Source: Eutreptiella sp. 'Long Island Sound 2002'
Lineage: Eukaryota > Euglenozoa > Euglenophyceae > Eutreptiales > Eutreptiaceae
Reading direction: 5' to 3'
NCBI GenBank assembly: GCA_964036045.1
Contig: OZ038378.1
Location: forward strand, 21,121,941-21,185,940
DNA length: 64,000 nucleotides
The notes beneath the pieces are model-generated. The model was not told the origin of the DNA and searched no databases. It saw only the letters and a list, made by a program, of their open reading frames with translations. Below, piece after piece: positions 42,884 through 56,105 of the stretch (position 1 is its first letter; the number at the start of each line of letters is the position of its first letter). Position numbers and translations under genes: made by a program.

Positions 42884-45249
42884 AAAGAAGGTCCCTACCA
42901 GGACCGGCCCCCGCTGTGCCCCTTCCACCTGTTACCCCTGCTGATTTACTCCGGATCAACGATTGCATTTCTCAAAATCCTCAAAGTCCAAGGTCCAAAA
43001 TCCAAAAATATAGAAAATGTTATCCTCCTTCAACCCTGAACAGCAACCAGATCCCACAAATACAGCAATAACCCAATCCACAATCCAATCCAAATGGCGG
43101 GCTTTCGTTCAGCACATCGATGGTCTCACGATGGCGGGCATGTACAAGAATTGCACCAAGGAAGAAAGCCCTGAAATTGGCATATGAACACAAATAAAGC
43201 AAAGTTGGGGAAAGATGGAAACTTATACAATCACAGCCATAGACCCCTCATTCTCTGGACTCAAGACCTTCCCTTGACTCACCAACATGATGCCCTGAAC
43301 CCAGTCCAATAAGATGGTTAAATGCCCCATGTCAAAAGTCATTACATAAACCCCAAAAATGTGTTCACTCCCAAGCCTCTAAATCCTAGCCCAAAAGGGG
43401 AAGTGGCGTGTCATGGCCTAGAGTGGCACTCAGGACCATGCCCTACCCTGACATAACCTTGGTTGGACTTGGAGTTGAATGGGCTTAGAGAAATGACCTA
43501 TGAGTTTGAACTCATAACATGTCAAAAAATTGCCAATTCACACCATATTGGCCATATATCAAATATATGCTCAAAATTGAAGTTACCACTTATCCTAAGG
43601 CTCAGAGCATGCATGGAATCGAAGTCTAGTATTCATGGTGGATATAGACCAAAGGCCAATGCCCATGTACATCCCCATTTTACCCTCGAAACCCCTTCGG
43701 ATATGGGCGCCACGCACTGCCCAAGTCAGCCCATGATCTTGAGACCAATTCTTATAATCCTTCGTGCGCCAAGCCAAATAGAGTACGCGATCCGGCATAT
43801 GGTGGTGTTCAACTCCAAAGCATTTGCCAACATATGAACAACATACCATGGTTCGACTCTCCATAGGCTTCTTGCTGTTTGCCGACCAGGTAAGCACACA
43901 AAATGCAAAAATGAGCAAAAATTGAGGTCAAAAACATGAAAATATGACCAAATACAAAGTTGTCATGATAGTATATCTCTATGCTCACCCTTGATATCCG
44001 CTCACGATTCAATACACAAATGATTGGAACCATTTGCGAACAATTCCCCCACTTGGATCCCCAATCAGGCGCATGGAGGTACCTTTGCCACTCATATCTA
44101 CATGCCCCATGAAAATGGGAGTGCACTCATGGATCTCTTTGCCAAACATACCATGAGCAATACATATGCGGTAGACTTAGTCTAGCGCTTTGAATTCCAC
44201 AATTGAGACATGGGCAAGACCCTTGTCACGTGTGGCTCCCCATCTCTTCGGCCACACGAAGATATATATCATGGGCGTGAGCATATCAAGACATATACCA
44301 TGCATATAACACATACCCTCAAAATGTGGCTCCCACCACGATATGCCATGTCCCTCCATGGTCATAACTTCACGTTAAAAATACGTGGGAACCCAAGGAA
44401 AGTATCTATGCAACCCCAACACTCATGCGGTACACTCGAAGGTCGCATTAAAATATTCGGTTGCACGGTCCAAGAGTTATATATCACTTTATACCCTCTT
44501 GACCATTATCCCTTGCTACCCCGGGCATGTGTACACACCAAAGGCGTTTGATGCTTCCTAGATTAACTTGACACTAAGGCGCTTGCAACCCAACCTTCCT
44601 TATTCTCTTTCCTCACACTCGCGCGTAGATATAGTCCTTCAAAGTGGTCCCACGATTCGCTTTTGTTTCCCTTATATCTCCAAGTCGAATGGGTGGCAAG
44701 TATAAGGGAAACCTGATTCGGGCATAGGGAAAAGAGTATGACCACTCGAAGAAGTCCAAATCAAGTGCGGCGATGTCGAAGTCGAAAATCCGATTTCGAC
44801 ATCGCGAAAAATTCAGATTAAAATTTCGAGTGCTTATTTAGAAAATTGCGGAAGCAACGAACCCTTTGCTGATGAAATCTGACCCTTCAACGGAGTATCC
44901 GCCAAAATATCTGGAAATAACAGTTAACCAATCGGTTAACGCAAAGTCGCGAGCCAACTGACGGTCGCCGATACATTGACCATCAGAACGAAAGGCTGAA
45001 AAATTACTGAAACATCATGATAATAAAACCCTGTTGATTCCTGATATTCTGATATATAAATCTCAGCTGGCGGCGCCTCGGTTCTGAATATGGCTGCTCG
45101 TAGCCGGAATGGCCAAACCTATCACACTATCACATGGGGTTAGGTCAGGTGGATGGGAGAGTATGATATCAGCCAATGGCGGCTTGCCGGCACATAGATA
45201 CACACCCCAAGTGACCCCAAGATAGCCACGGGGGTCCAAACCGGCTTCA
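42884..45249 (-). repeat. Element B 3' LTR
   Basis: This 2,366-bp LTR pairs with 53740-56105 (same length, about 40 mismatches by eye, near 98% identity). In element sense it starts TGAAGCCGG and ends CCTTCTTT(A), so it begins with TG but does not end in CA. The palindrome shared with C is at 44772-44803. No gene is seen inside. Confidence 0.93.
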
Positions 45250-45643
45250 CCCCCCTTCTCAGAGCGTTGTTACCGCTCGGAAGTCATTGAAGAGAGGACG
45301 GGAGGACCCCAATGGGCTCCAACACCCCCCCCCCATGTCCCAAGGACACATGGAGGCCCCACACACGTCGTAGGCGTCCCCCATGCCCCAAGGGAGGGGT
45401 GAGGACACTGATAATCGGTGCCCTACGCCATATCCGGTCTCCTCTTGATCTACAACATGGACCAAGGGGATCAAAGATAGAAAAACGTCGTCGGTCGACC
45501 TAAATAAGTATACCACAGTAAAATGTATATGTGGAGATCGAGTGAAGGGGGTAGATGGCCAATCGAGGCCGAAAAATCCCCGGATGAACGCCCTCACCCG
45601 TCTCCTCAATCACAGAAACAAACAAAATGCCAAGGGGGATCCA
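45250..45643 (-). other. Element B polypurine tract and 3' non-coding region
   Basis: GAGAAGGGGGG immediately precedes the LTR start in element sense (45250-45260). The remaining 380 bp up to the integrase stop contain no gene. Confidence 0.75.
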
Positions 45644-47249
45644 TTACGGTGCTACAGCAGCAACCAAATGGACTAACACGTCCTTGACATCCAAAGAAAT
45701 ATGCTTTTTCTTCAGGTAGTCCATCCAGACCGTGGTGTACCTTGGCACAAAACTGCTCGGAGGCTCCCACGAGTCCCTGGATGCAGCAAATCCCTTCCAA
45801 CGGACCTTGTATAGCCTCCCCCCAGGCGTCCCCGGGTCCGGCTTGTCCGCCAGGATTCTCTCGGCGGTGAAGTCGTCGTCCTCACCCTCGTCGTCCGAGT
45901 CCACATCGCCGGCCGTGAACTCGAAGGTGACGGGACGTCCGCTGGGGTCTGGTGCTCGGGGACGTAGCTGGGTATGGTCGCGGTCCAGGATCTTGTTATC
46001 CCCCAGACGAACCGCATACACATCCTGCCCGACCTTCCGCACGATTACCCCCGGCACATACCAGGATGCCTGCCGATGCCTGGACAGGACATCCTTGTGG
46101 TGCCGCTCCACCCACACGGTGTCTTGGAGAGCATACTTCTGGACCTTTCCCTGCTTGAAGTACTTGGCCCTCGTGTCATGCTCGTCCTGAAGTGCCTTGC
46201 ACAGCTTGGCCGCCGTGTCGTCCGCCTCAGCCATCATAGCGTTCGCATCCCAGGCCCCTTTGCCATGGTTCAACCACGGGAGAGTGCGTGACACTCGATC
46301 CCGTAGGAACAGGATACGATGGGGCGACAGTCCAGTGGGTCCCGGAAGGTCGTGATACGCTTGGAGCACTCTCCAAAGCGAATTATACCAGTTCCGGCCT
46401 GGTTCGTCAATGTGCAGCTGGCGGAACTTCTCGAACATCTGCCGCCCGGCCACCTCAGCTCAGCCATTCGACCGGCTGTGGTACGCCACGGTCTTGGCGT
46501 GCCGAATACCCATATGCTTTCACATCGTCTTGAACCACGTCCCCACAAACTGACTGCCCCGATCGCTGCAGATGACAGCTAGGACATCAAAAATCGTCAG
46601 CCAATGCCTGATCATGGCATTAGCGACGGTCTTGGCCTGCAGCCCCACTCCATGCTTGTCCTTCTTGTCCTTCTTCTTGGACTTCTTGCCCGGGACTGCC
46701 ACGATATACCCACTGTGCCTATCCACCGCCAGGATGACACAGTCGTAGGTCTCTCCTTCCACGGTGACCTCAGGCATGGCGAATACATCCATGGCCACGG
46801 ACCGCATAGGGGCCTCCGGTATAGCCGTATACACCGGGTTGCCCGCTGTGGAGTGGTTGGGGCTCTTCGTGGCCCGACACACGGCACAATTGCTGCAGTA
46901 CCTATCCAGGATGGCGTAGTACCCCGGAGGGAACTTGAAACGCCACTCCAGGTCCTGCTGCATCTTGTCTCGGCCAGGGTGCATGAGCTGGGCGTTGTGC
47001 CAATGGTCGATGAGCTCCTCTACTCGGTTTTCGGGCACCAGCAGCTTGTCCTTGAGGAACAACTTCTCGCCATCCTCGGTCAAGCCCTCGGGCCATTCGT
47101 CGTCTGACGGGGCGCTCACGGCATTCCAGTACTTGCTCCAGTGCTCGGATGCCGCATAGTTATCCGACCAATCCTCTGTGAGCACCGACCTGACTAGCTC
47201 TACAGGGGCCACCATCCATTGCTCGAGGGTTTCCTCTCGAATGGCTTGG
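45644..47249 (-). pseudogene. pol: Element B integrase and chromodomain, two stops
   Basis: The integrase zinc finger has HNAQLMHPG and CSNCAVC (about 46880-47000). The core has Asp in VAMDVFAMP, Asp in CSDRGSQF and Glu in AEVAGRQ, with 35 positions between the last two. TGA stops at 46520-46522 (after FKTM) and 46460-46462 (NG*AEV, where C reads NGRAEV) break the core. The C-terminal part holds a chromodomain (about 45730-45850, YKVRWKGF...SWEPPSSF). It is closely related to C 18645-19861. Confidence 0.88.
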
Positions 47250-49501
47250 ACGCGGGCACCCCGGAACTTGGCCAGGTCCGTACGGTTCGCCATCACCACA
47301 AAGCACTTGACCCCCTCTTGCTCCATGGCCTTCTCCATCTCGATGATGCGTTTGGCCTCCTCGGTCTCCTCGGCGTCGCCATGGCTGGATATGTCCATCC
47401 AAGCCTTGCCCGCGGGGTAGGCCCATCGACTGAGGCAATCTGCCACAGTGTTGTCCTTCCCCGGGACGTACACGACGCTGAGGTCGAACTTGGCGAACGT
47501 CTCATGCCATCGGGCCCTCCTTGCCGCCGGTCCCGAGGGGGTGTCGACGTGCTCCTTGTGCCAGCTCTGCAAGGACTGATGGTCCGTTTAATCCACCACC
47601 GGTTGCAATCCGATGTGGCCAGACCACTTCCTGAGCGCACATACAATGGCGTACGTCTCCTTCTCCCTCGCGGTCCAGGTGCGGCGTTGGCCCTCGGCCA
47701 GGATCCGGCTCCAGAACGCCACGGGTACATGTGACCCGTCGTCTCGGATCTGCTCGAGGACTGCCCCCACAGCATAGTCCGAGGCGTCCGTCCGTAGCAC
47801 GAATCCCTTGTCCGGGTCCACCAGGAATAGCCCCAGTTGCCCCAGGAGTCGCTCCTTCAGGCGGCTGAACGCATCTTCGGCCTCAGGGGTCCAAGCAAGC
47901 TTCTTCTTGCTCCCCTTCCGGCCATCGAACTTGTCCACTTGCAGCATCTTGTGCAGCGGCCCCGACAGTTCTGCATACATCCGGACATAGCCCGAATAGT
48001 AGTTGCAGAACCCCATGAAGGACCGGAGTTCGCTGATGGTCTGGGGCTTCTCCCAGTGGTGCAGGGACGCCAGCTTCCCAGGCATGGGACGGCGTTGCCC
48101 GTGACCAACCACGTGACCCGCGAACTCCACTTCCTTCACGAAGAGTGAGGCTTTGGTGGGCTTGCACACCATGTTGTGCTTGTCCAACTCGCTGAGCATT
48201 CGGCGCAGATCCTTCTCATGCGCGTCGATGAGCTCGTCCTCAGTCATGTTCTCCGTGCCGGACCCGATGATGATGTCATCCACGAAGGGGTCGGCACAGT
48301 CCCGGACAGGACCGAATAGGTCCTCCATCATGCGCTGGAAAGCGGCGTTGCCATTCTTGGCGCCCATGGGCACCACTTTCCACTGCATGGGCCCCAGCGG
48401 CGTCGACATCGCTGTGCAGGGCCTGGAGTCCGGATGTAGCGGCATCTGGTGATAACCGTGTTTCAGGTCCAGCACCGTGAAAATCCGCTTTTTCTGTTGT
48501 TTTTGGAGGATGGAGTCGATCAGGGGGAGCGAGTACGAGTCGTGCTCGGTCTGCTCGTTCAAACCTCTGTAATCAACCACCAACCTCCAGTCGCCCTTCT
48601 CCTTCTTGGGCACGATGAAGGCTGGGCTGGCCCACTCACTGTCGGAGGGTTCGATCCATCCCCGCTCAATGAACTCGGCCAACAGCTTCTTCATGGCCTC
48701 GGCCCGATCGCCCTGAAGTTGGTACTCCCGATGACGATAGATCTTCTTGTTCGGCTTCAGCTTGATCTTCGCTGTACCAAACCTCCCATGATCTGGAGGG
48801 TTCTTGTTGGCGACGCCACTGAATAGCCGCGGATAGGCCTTGATCAGCCTCTCCTTCAGCTCGGCGACCTTCGGGTTTTCCTGGGCCTCTTCAGCCGCTT
48901 GCTTCGGTATAGATACAACCGACCGCACTGCGGTATAGGCCTCTTCTGGGTCCGATTTCGACTTCTCCTCGTCCGATATGCCGTCTTCATCGTCGTGGGG
49001 TGCACTTCCCACCGATAATCTTCGGAAATTTGCGGCCTCGGGCTGGTGACTGTTGCTATCGGCTCCCATTCTCGGGAAATCCCATGTTGGTGGGTCCGAC
49101 CCAACCGGACCATCGTATTGGTCCGCGATGTGATCCATGACCCTCGCCACGAACTCGTCCTTCTCGTACTTGCCGGTGACCAACATCTTGTCATCCCACC
49201 AATGCGGAGATGTGACCATGGCCCGCCTCTTCTTGGCTGCCACACGGTCGTGCATCCCCATCCGCATGTAGTTGACGACGTCGTCGATCTCGGCGTGGGA
49301 CAGGACGTCAATGCCATCAATTGGCTGATCCGTCCCCTCCTTGGGCTCAAACATGAACTTCATGGGCACCGCCTCCACCCTACGGATGAATGCTTCATCA
49401 CCCGTGGGCTGGGCTTGCGCCCCATCCACCAGGAAAGCCTTGGTACCCCACGCTTGACCCGGGGAGGGCATTGATACACCCTTGGCGTCGATGAACAACT
49501 C
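47250..49501 (-). pseudogene. pol: Element B reverse transcriptase-RNase H, one stop
   Basis: The RT catalytic box FVDDIIIGS is intact (about 48262-48290), with VVDYRGLN and QMPL upstream, and GHVVGHGQRRPMPGK in the thumb or connection. RNase H has TDASDYAVGAVLEQ, TDHQSLQSW and ADCLSRW. A TAA at 47588-47590 lies just before TDHQ. Otherwise a 636-codon stretch is open. It is about 70% similar to C by eye. Confidence 0.9.
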
Positions 49502-50710
49502 CTACTCTGGCCCGAATGACATCTCGTTCAGGGTGATGGAGTCCAGCGTCGACTTGAGACCCTCCAGCGGACATGGGGTGGATCCTATGCCGGTTATGAC
49601 CAGGATCCCCTTCGCCCTATCCACGATGATCTTCTCCACCGTACGTCTGGTATTGTCCAGGGAGCCATGCCAATACATGGGTCCCCACTCCTTCAAACCC
49701 CAATGCCTGTGCCAGGCTGAGTCTCCTCGATGCCAATGCCTCCTACACTTCCGCAAAAGTGGGGCATCCCGGGAAGCGAAGACGTCCGTCTCGGGCGCTT
49801 CAGCTCCCAGCGTCTGAATCATCCTGGCGTACACTTGCGGCGCCATTCCATACTCCGTGAGCTGAACTCCACGGTCTCCTCTGGACTTGGCACCCACAGC
49901 TTGCACCGCTCGGACAATTCGATCCTCCTCCTCAGCATTCCATTGGGATGACCCGCACGCATAATCCGTGGACAGCCATGTGAGGCATTCATCGTCCTCC
50001 CGGACCACCGTTGCGCGATGGGGAAGGGCTCCAATGGCGTTGGCCACCATGAAGTCGTACCCCATGATCATATCCCAATCAGTAATGTCGGCCACATAGA
50101 AGTTCCCGGATAGAGTGCTTCTCTTCGCCTGATCAGGGCGGTTCAAGCGCTCATGCTCCCAGAATTCCATACTGATGGTGGCCTCATGGGTGCCGCCACC
50201 CATAATCTCTCTGTTGGCGACCTTCAGGCGGACCGGTCTCCGGCTGGGCTGCAGGAGTTCCTCCTTGAACAACCCTCTCCGGACCAGGCTCACCTGGGCA
50301 CCCGTATCCACTAACACATCCACCACCTTCTCCTCTCGTCCGCACCGTACTCGCACTTTCAAGTGCAACTGCCGCTCGTCGCCATGAGGTGTATGGACGA
50401 CTCTCACCGCATGCAACCCTAGCACGTCCGGGTGCATCAGGACTTCAAGGGTATGGTCACGGATTGTGTAGATCTTGGGTTGGTCCTGCCCGTCCACGGG
50501 GCTCTCCGTGGTCGCTCCTTCCTTCTTGCCATGTCCCGTACCCACATGTACTTCCCTTGGCAGGGCGCTCCAGGGGTTGGGAGTGGCAAAACTCAGTGGT
50601 TTTGGCTCTTCTGGAGCCTTCTTCGGCACCCGATGTGCCTTCGCTTTCTCTGGGATTCCACTGATTTTCGGAGGAGAGACCTCCGAGGTCCCACTCCCGT
50701 GGGGGCTCCT
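49502..50710 (-). pseudogene. pol: Element B protease and MT-like domain
   Basis: The frame is open from the gag stop at 50711. Protease: VDVLVDTGAQVSLV with active-site DTG near 50295-50320, followed by GYDFMV. The MT-like domain starts with ETDVFASRDAPLLRKC near 49760-49795 and continues through DSAWHRHWG and DRAKGILVI. The NPP position reads WHGS, so it is catalytically unconvincing. A TAG at 49502-49504 (FGPE*ELFIDAKG) separates it from the RT frame, which continues in phase. Function of the extra domain is unknown. Confidence 0.88.
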
Positions 50711-50713
50711 CTA
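50671..50713 (-). promoter_or_regulatory. Gag-Pol junction UAG-AGGAGC, B
   Basis: TAG (50713-50711) is followed by AGGAGCC and the same frame is open into pol. Downstream hairpin CCCAC-GGGA-GTGGG (50703-50690) is followed by GACCT/AGGTC. GAGGAG spanning the stop can pair with CTCCTC at 50676-50671. Readthrough is inferred. Confidence 0.5.
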
Positions 50714-53700
50714 GACTTGGCTTCCCGCAGCCCCCTCCGGCTGCGATCCGCCAGGACTTTGTCCACCACGTTGCTGGGCTTTGAGTTCCTCCAACGTCCT
50801 CAACATGTCCTCAGCAACCTCCTCGATCGACCTCACTCGTCGGTCTTGGCCAGGTCCGCCACCATAGCCTCTTCCTCCGCCTTTTCCTTGGCCTTTGCCT
50901 TGGCCTTTTCCCCCGTCTCCGCCCTTCGCTTTCCAATCGGAAATCCGCTGCTCCTTGGGCTTCTTCTCGGGGTCGGCGGCGAAGTAGGCCTTCTTGTCCG
51001 CCTCGTACACCTTGCACTGACGGTGGTCGTGTGCATGGTTGTTTCCCTTGCCCTAACAGACCCAGCACCCGTCGTGCTGAGACCTGTACTCTCGGAACGA
51101 GAGCGGTGGGTTCCCGATCCTCCTTGGCTCTCTGCTCTTCTTGGATCCCAGCTGGCTCCATCTGGACCGATCCTGCCCATGGTTCTTCACGTTGTGTGCC
51201 ACAAACGCGAAGAAATGGGCCTCCTCGTGATCCTCCCGGGACCCGGTCCAGTGGTCTTGGCCACTTCCACTACCATCCTCCGCGGAGTTGGCCGTGTCCT
51301 CCTGGATCTCCCGATGATGGCGGTCTTCTCGGTTGCCTCGTTGTCCATGACCATGTCGATCCTGCACGTGGGCCTCGTTCTTTGCATTGAGCTTCAACTC
51401 CACCGTGATGTACTTCACGATCTTGTCCAGGCTCATGCGGGCGAAGATGACTTGCATCCTCAGCGGCTCCCCGCGCCTCCACTCCACATTGTTGAGGCGC
51501 AGCAACCTTTGCCCCATGGAGTCTCCGAATACCTCCACGTACACGGCGTTCTTCAGTCCCAACATCCGGTTGGGCTCGCCCAGGTTCCTCCTGAAGAACT
51601 CCATGATACCCGCATGGGTATCCTCCGCCGCCATGATCCTCACCGCCACCCGCTTCTTGGCGCGCTTCTTCTCCTCGTCCTCCACTCGCCTCTTCCAGTT
51701 GCCGGGGAGGACGTCCTTCAGCAAGTGGCGGATCTCACTGGCCTCGTTCCAGTCTTCCACCAGCTTGAGGCATCTGCGGTACTTCCGCAGATACCGGTTC
51801 CACTCCCGGACCCGCAACTCACCGCGGTCCAGCGGCAGCAGGATGGACCACAAGTCCTCCAGCTTCTGGTTCGGAGCGTCCACCCGCTGCTCATCCTCCA
51901 ACCACTGGAGGCAGGCCTGCTCCGTCATGATAAGTCCTTCCCGGATCTGATCCCGCAGCTCCTCCTTCAGGTCCTGCGCCAGCCGGTGTGGGAATGTCCG
52001 GCATACCCACTTATCCCGCGGCGCTCCCCGCATCTCGCCGACGACCTCCTCGGCGAAGTCCTCCCAGTCCAGGATGAAGTCATCCAGGTTGGAGGGGTTG
52101 CCATCGTAGTAGGGGATTTTGATTCCCCTGAGGTCGTCAATCCTGATGGCGTCTCCGACGTCTTCAGCCACCACTCCACCGAGACGGATACCACCTGTGG
52201 CCGGGGGGTGTGAGTACACTCCCCGTACATCCCTCTCCTCCATGGAGTGCGGTCCAGTTGGGCCTGAACCCATGGGGTTTGGAATGCGGGAAGGATTTGC
52301 TCCATCGGCCGTCCATATCCCCGTATTGGGGTCCTTCGCCCACAGGTTTCCGCCTGAATGACCTCGACCATGTCCATCGGCGCTTCCCATGGTTCGCCCC
52401 TGCATGGTGTGGTTCTCGATCTCCTCCTTCGCATAAACTACCATATTCGTCGTGATCGGTACATCCTTGGGGGCATGGGACATCTGTACCGTCAGGCTCC
52501 TCGGGTCCGTGGTTGCGTGCCCTTCCCGCATGGACCCAGCCGGTGCCGTGTGTTCCCCGAGCATTGTGGATTCGCTGAACATGGGAACAAACGGCAGCGC
52601 ACCCGGGTCAACACGCGGAGGCGCGTATAGTGCCTCTGCAGGGCCGCCCATGGGTTTCTCCATGGCGCTCCTGAGGGTCTTAACCCGCTCCACCAGCTCT
52701 ACCGCGGCCGGCTTTGCCGGGAGCTCCGGACCCGAGGCGAGGGGCTGTAGCTCCTCTAGCCTTTTCAGGCGTCCCGACATGTCCTCCACCAGGTGGAGGA
52801 GGCTGTCCACCACTCGCTGCTGCTTCTCCAGGGCCAGCTCCAGATTCTCCCGGTACCGGTCCCGTTCCGCTCGCAGCTCCTCCATGTCTTTCTCCGCGGC
52901 CGACTGGTCGTCCAGGATCCCCGCGACGTCCTCCTCTAGACAGTCCTTGGCGTTGTCCAGGCGGTCAAGGCGATGCACGATGGCGTCCATCCCCATCTTC
53001 GGGTACTTGCCCATGAGGAAGGACACGTGCTCGCAGTGGCACGCCGCATGCTTTCCGCCGGATTCAGCGCATCCCGCGGTTCCCGGCACCTCAGACTCAT
53101 CGCCCATGGGCGTATCGCCTATGGCGTCCGTCCCTCGTCCCGTGTGCCGGGGCACAGGTGCCGTCCGGGCCCTGACTGGCCTCTCCAAGCCCTCGGCGTC
53201 GTGCTGCAGGGCGGGCTCGGGGGCCGTATGCGCCCTGGCGATCGGCGCGGACGTCTCCTCCGACTCCGAGGGTGGCTCGTAGGCTGTCCGATAGCCCTCG
53301 GAGTGCCCCTCGGACTCCCACAGCCTGACCGGGCTGGGGTCCGTGTCCATAGCCCCGGCGTCCCTTGCCGCGGACTTGGGTGACCCGCGCTTCCGGTAGC
53401 GCCGGGCCCGTCCTCCACTGCTGCCTGAATGGCATGCTTCAACGGAGTCCTCCGCGGCGGAGCGGAGGTTGCATGCCTTCCGGCAGCGACGCTCACACAT
53501 GGAGACCAAGTCCTCCATGTCGTGTCCTCCTCTTCCCGAATGTCGTACTTCTCTTCGGGCTTCAACTTCCGGAGTTCGCCATGCTCTTGAACGTCTCGGT
53601 TCTTCTATGGCTCCAATCTCCGGCGTGGTCTCCACCGAGTCCACAATACGCACCCGGGGCGTACTTGGGCAGGGCTCATAAGGGCCCAAGTCCCCGGGTC

Positions 53701-53824
53701 GGCGGTTGGTAGGGGCAGCAGGTAAGCCTCTGCTACCATAAAGAAGGTCCCTACCAGGACCGGCCCCCGCTGTGCCCCTTCCGCCTGTTACCCCTGCTGA
53801 TTTACTCCGGATCAACGATTGCAT
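50711..53824 (-). pseudogene. gag: Element B gag (one internal stop), start inside LTR
   Basis: It opens at ATG 53824 inside the 5' LTR and passes through the primer site in frame (LLYGSRGLP). Of 1,037 codons, the first 923 are open to TAG 51053-51055; the same frame then continues to 50711. The TAG falls inside a CX2CX8HX4C zinc-knuckle-like motif (CWVC*...H DHRQC), at the place where C has Tyr (CFVCYGRKKG), so it is probably a point mutation. The N-terminal half is disordered and acidic/Arg-rich with a coiled-coil-like stretch (RYRENLELALEKQQRVVDS, about 52790-52860). The capsid-like region is about 51480-52130. The C-terminal tail is Gly/Lys/Gln-rich. Confidence 0.85.
53723..53738 (-). other. 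Element B primer-binding site
   Basis: TGGTAGCAGAGGCTTA, in element sense, follows the LTR after one A. It is complementary to an initiator-Met-type tRNA 3' end, as in E, and is translated as GSRGL within gag. Confidence 0.8.
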
Positions 53825-56105
53825 TTCTCAAAATCCTCAAAGTCCAAGGTCCAAAATTCAAAAATATAGAAAATGTTATCCTCCTTCAACCCTGAACAGC
53901 AACCAGATCCCACAAATACAGCAATAACCCAATCCACAATCCAATCCAAATGGCGGGCTTTCGTTCAGCACATCGATGGTCTCACGATGGCGGGCATGTA
54001 CAAGAATTGCACCAAGGAAGAAAGCCCTGAAATTGGCATATGAACACAAATAAAGCAAAGTTGGGGAAAGATGGAAACTTATACAATCACAGCCATAGAC
54101 CCCTCATTCTCTGGACTCAAGACCTTCCCTTGACTCACCAACATGATGCCCTGAACCCAGTCCAATAAGATGGTTAAATGCCCCATGTCAAAAGTCATTA
54201 CATAAACCCCAAAAATGTGTTCACTCCCAAGCCTCTAAATCCTAGCCCAATAGGGGAGGTGGCGTGTCATGGCCTAGAGTGGCACTCAGGACCATGCCCT
54301 ACCCTGACATAACCTTGGTTGGACTTGGAGTCGAATGGGCTTAGAGAAATGACCTATGAGTTTGAACTCATAACATGTCAAAAAATTGCCAATTCACACC
54401 ATATTGGCCATATATCAAATATATGCTCAAAATTGAAGTTACCACTTATCCTAAGGCTCAAAGCATGCATGGAATCGAAGTCTAGTATTCATGGTGGATA
54501 TAGACCAAAGGCCAATGCCCATGTACATCCCCATTTTACCCTCGAAACCCCTTCGGATATGGGCGCCACGCACTGCCCAAGTCAGCCCATGATCTTGAGA
54601 CCAATTCTTATAATCATTCGTGCGCCAAGCCAAATGGAGTACGCGATCCGGCATATGGTGGTGTTCAACTCCAAAGCATATGCCAACATATGAACAACAT
54701 ACCATGGTTCGACTCTCCATAGGCTTCTTGCTGTTTGCCGACCAGGTAAGCACACAAAATGCAAAAATGAGCAACAATTGAGGTCAAAAACATGAAAATA
54801 TGACCAAATACAAAGTTGTCATGATAGTATATCTCTATGCTCACCCATGATATCCGCTCACGATTCAATACACAAATGATTGGAACCATTTGCGAACAAT
54901 TCCGCCACTTGGATCCCCAATCGGGCGCATGGAGATATCTTTGCCACTCATATCTACATGCCCCATGAAAATGGGAGTGCACTCATGGATCTCTTTGCCA
55001 AACATACCATGAGCAATACATATGCGGTAGACTTAGTCTAGCGCTTTGAATTCCACAATTAAGACATGGGCAAAGCCCTTGTCACGTGTGGCTCCCCATC
55101 TCTTCGGCCACACGAAGATATATAACATGGGCGTGAGCATATCAAGACATATACCATGCATATAACACATACCCTCAAAATGTGGCTCCCACCACGATAT
55201 GCCATGTCCCTCCATGGTCATAACTTCACGTTAAAAATACGTGGGAACCCAAGGAAAGTATCTATGCAACCCCAACACTCATGCGGTACACTCGAAGGTC
55301 GCATTAAAATATTCGGTTGCACTATCCAAGAGTTATATATCACTTTATACCCTCTTGACCATTATCCCTTGCTACCCCGGGCATGTGTACACACCAAAGG
55401 CGTTTGATGCTTCCTAATATAACTTGAGACTAAGGCGCTTGCAACCCAACCTTTCTTATTCTCTTTCCTCACACTCGCGCGTAGATATGGTCCTTCAAAG
55501 TGGTCCCACGATTCGCTTTTGTTTCCCTTATATCTCCAAGTTGAATGGGTGGCAAGTATAAGGGAAACCTGATTCGGGCATAGGTAAAAGAGTATGACCA
55601 CTCGAAGAAGTCCAAATCAAGTGCGGCGATGTCGAAGTCGAAAATCCGATTTGGACATCGCGAAAAATTCAGATTAAAATTTCGAGTGCTTATTTAGAAA
55701 ATTGCGGAAGCAACGAACCCTTTGCTGATGAAATCTGACCCTTCAACGGAGTATCCGCCAAAATATCTGGAAATAACAGTTAACCAATCGGTCAACGCAA
55801 AATCGCGAGCCAACTGACGGTCGCCGATACATTGACCATCAGAACGAAAGGCTGAAAAATTACGGAAACATCATGATAAATAAGCCCTGTTGATTCCTGA
55901 TATTCTGATATATAAATCTCAGCTGGCGGCGCCTCGGTTCTGAATATGGCCGCTCGTAGCCGGAATGGCCAAACCTATCACACTATCACATCGGGTTAGG
56001 TCAGGTGGATGGGAGAGTATGATATCAGCCAATGGCGGCTTGCCAGCACATAGATACACACCCCAAGTGACCCCAAGATAGCCACGGGGGTCCGAACCGG
56101 CTTCA
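53740..56105 (-). repeat. Element B 5' LTR
   Basis: This is the partner of 42884-45249. It contains the gag ATG (53824), 85 bp before its end. Its first three bases in element sense (TGA) terminate the interrupted A2 pol frame. Palindrome at 55628-55659. Confidence 0.93.

Noticed and set aside
51053-51055. B internal gag TAG as a programmed readthrough site
   Set aside because: It disrupts a zinc-knuckle-like motif where the related element C has Tyr; a point mutation is simpler, and the functional stop is at 50711.
50432-52213. Long + strand open frame of 593 codons
   Set aside because: It lies antisense to element B gag, is Leu/Val/Arg-rich without motifs, and is explained as a shadow of the biased gag codons.
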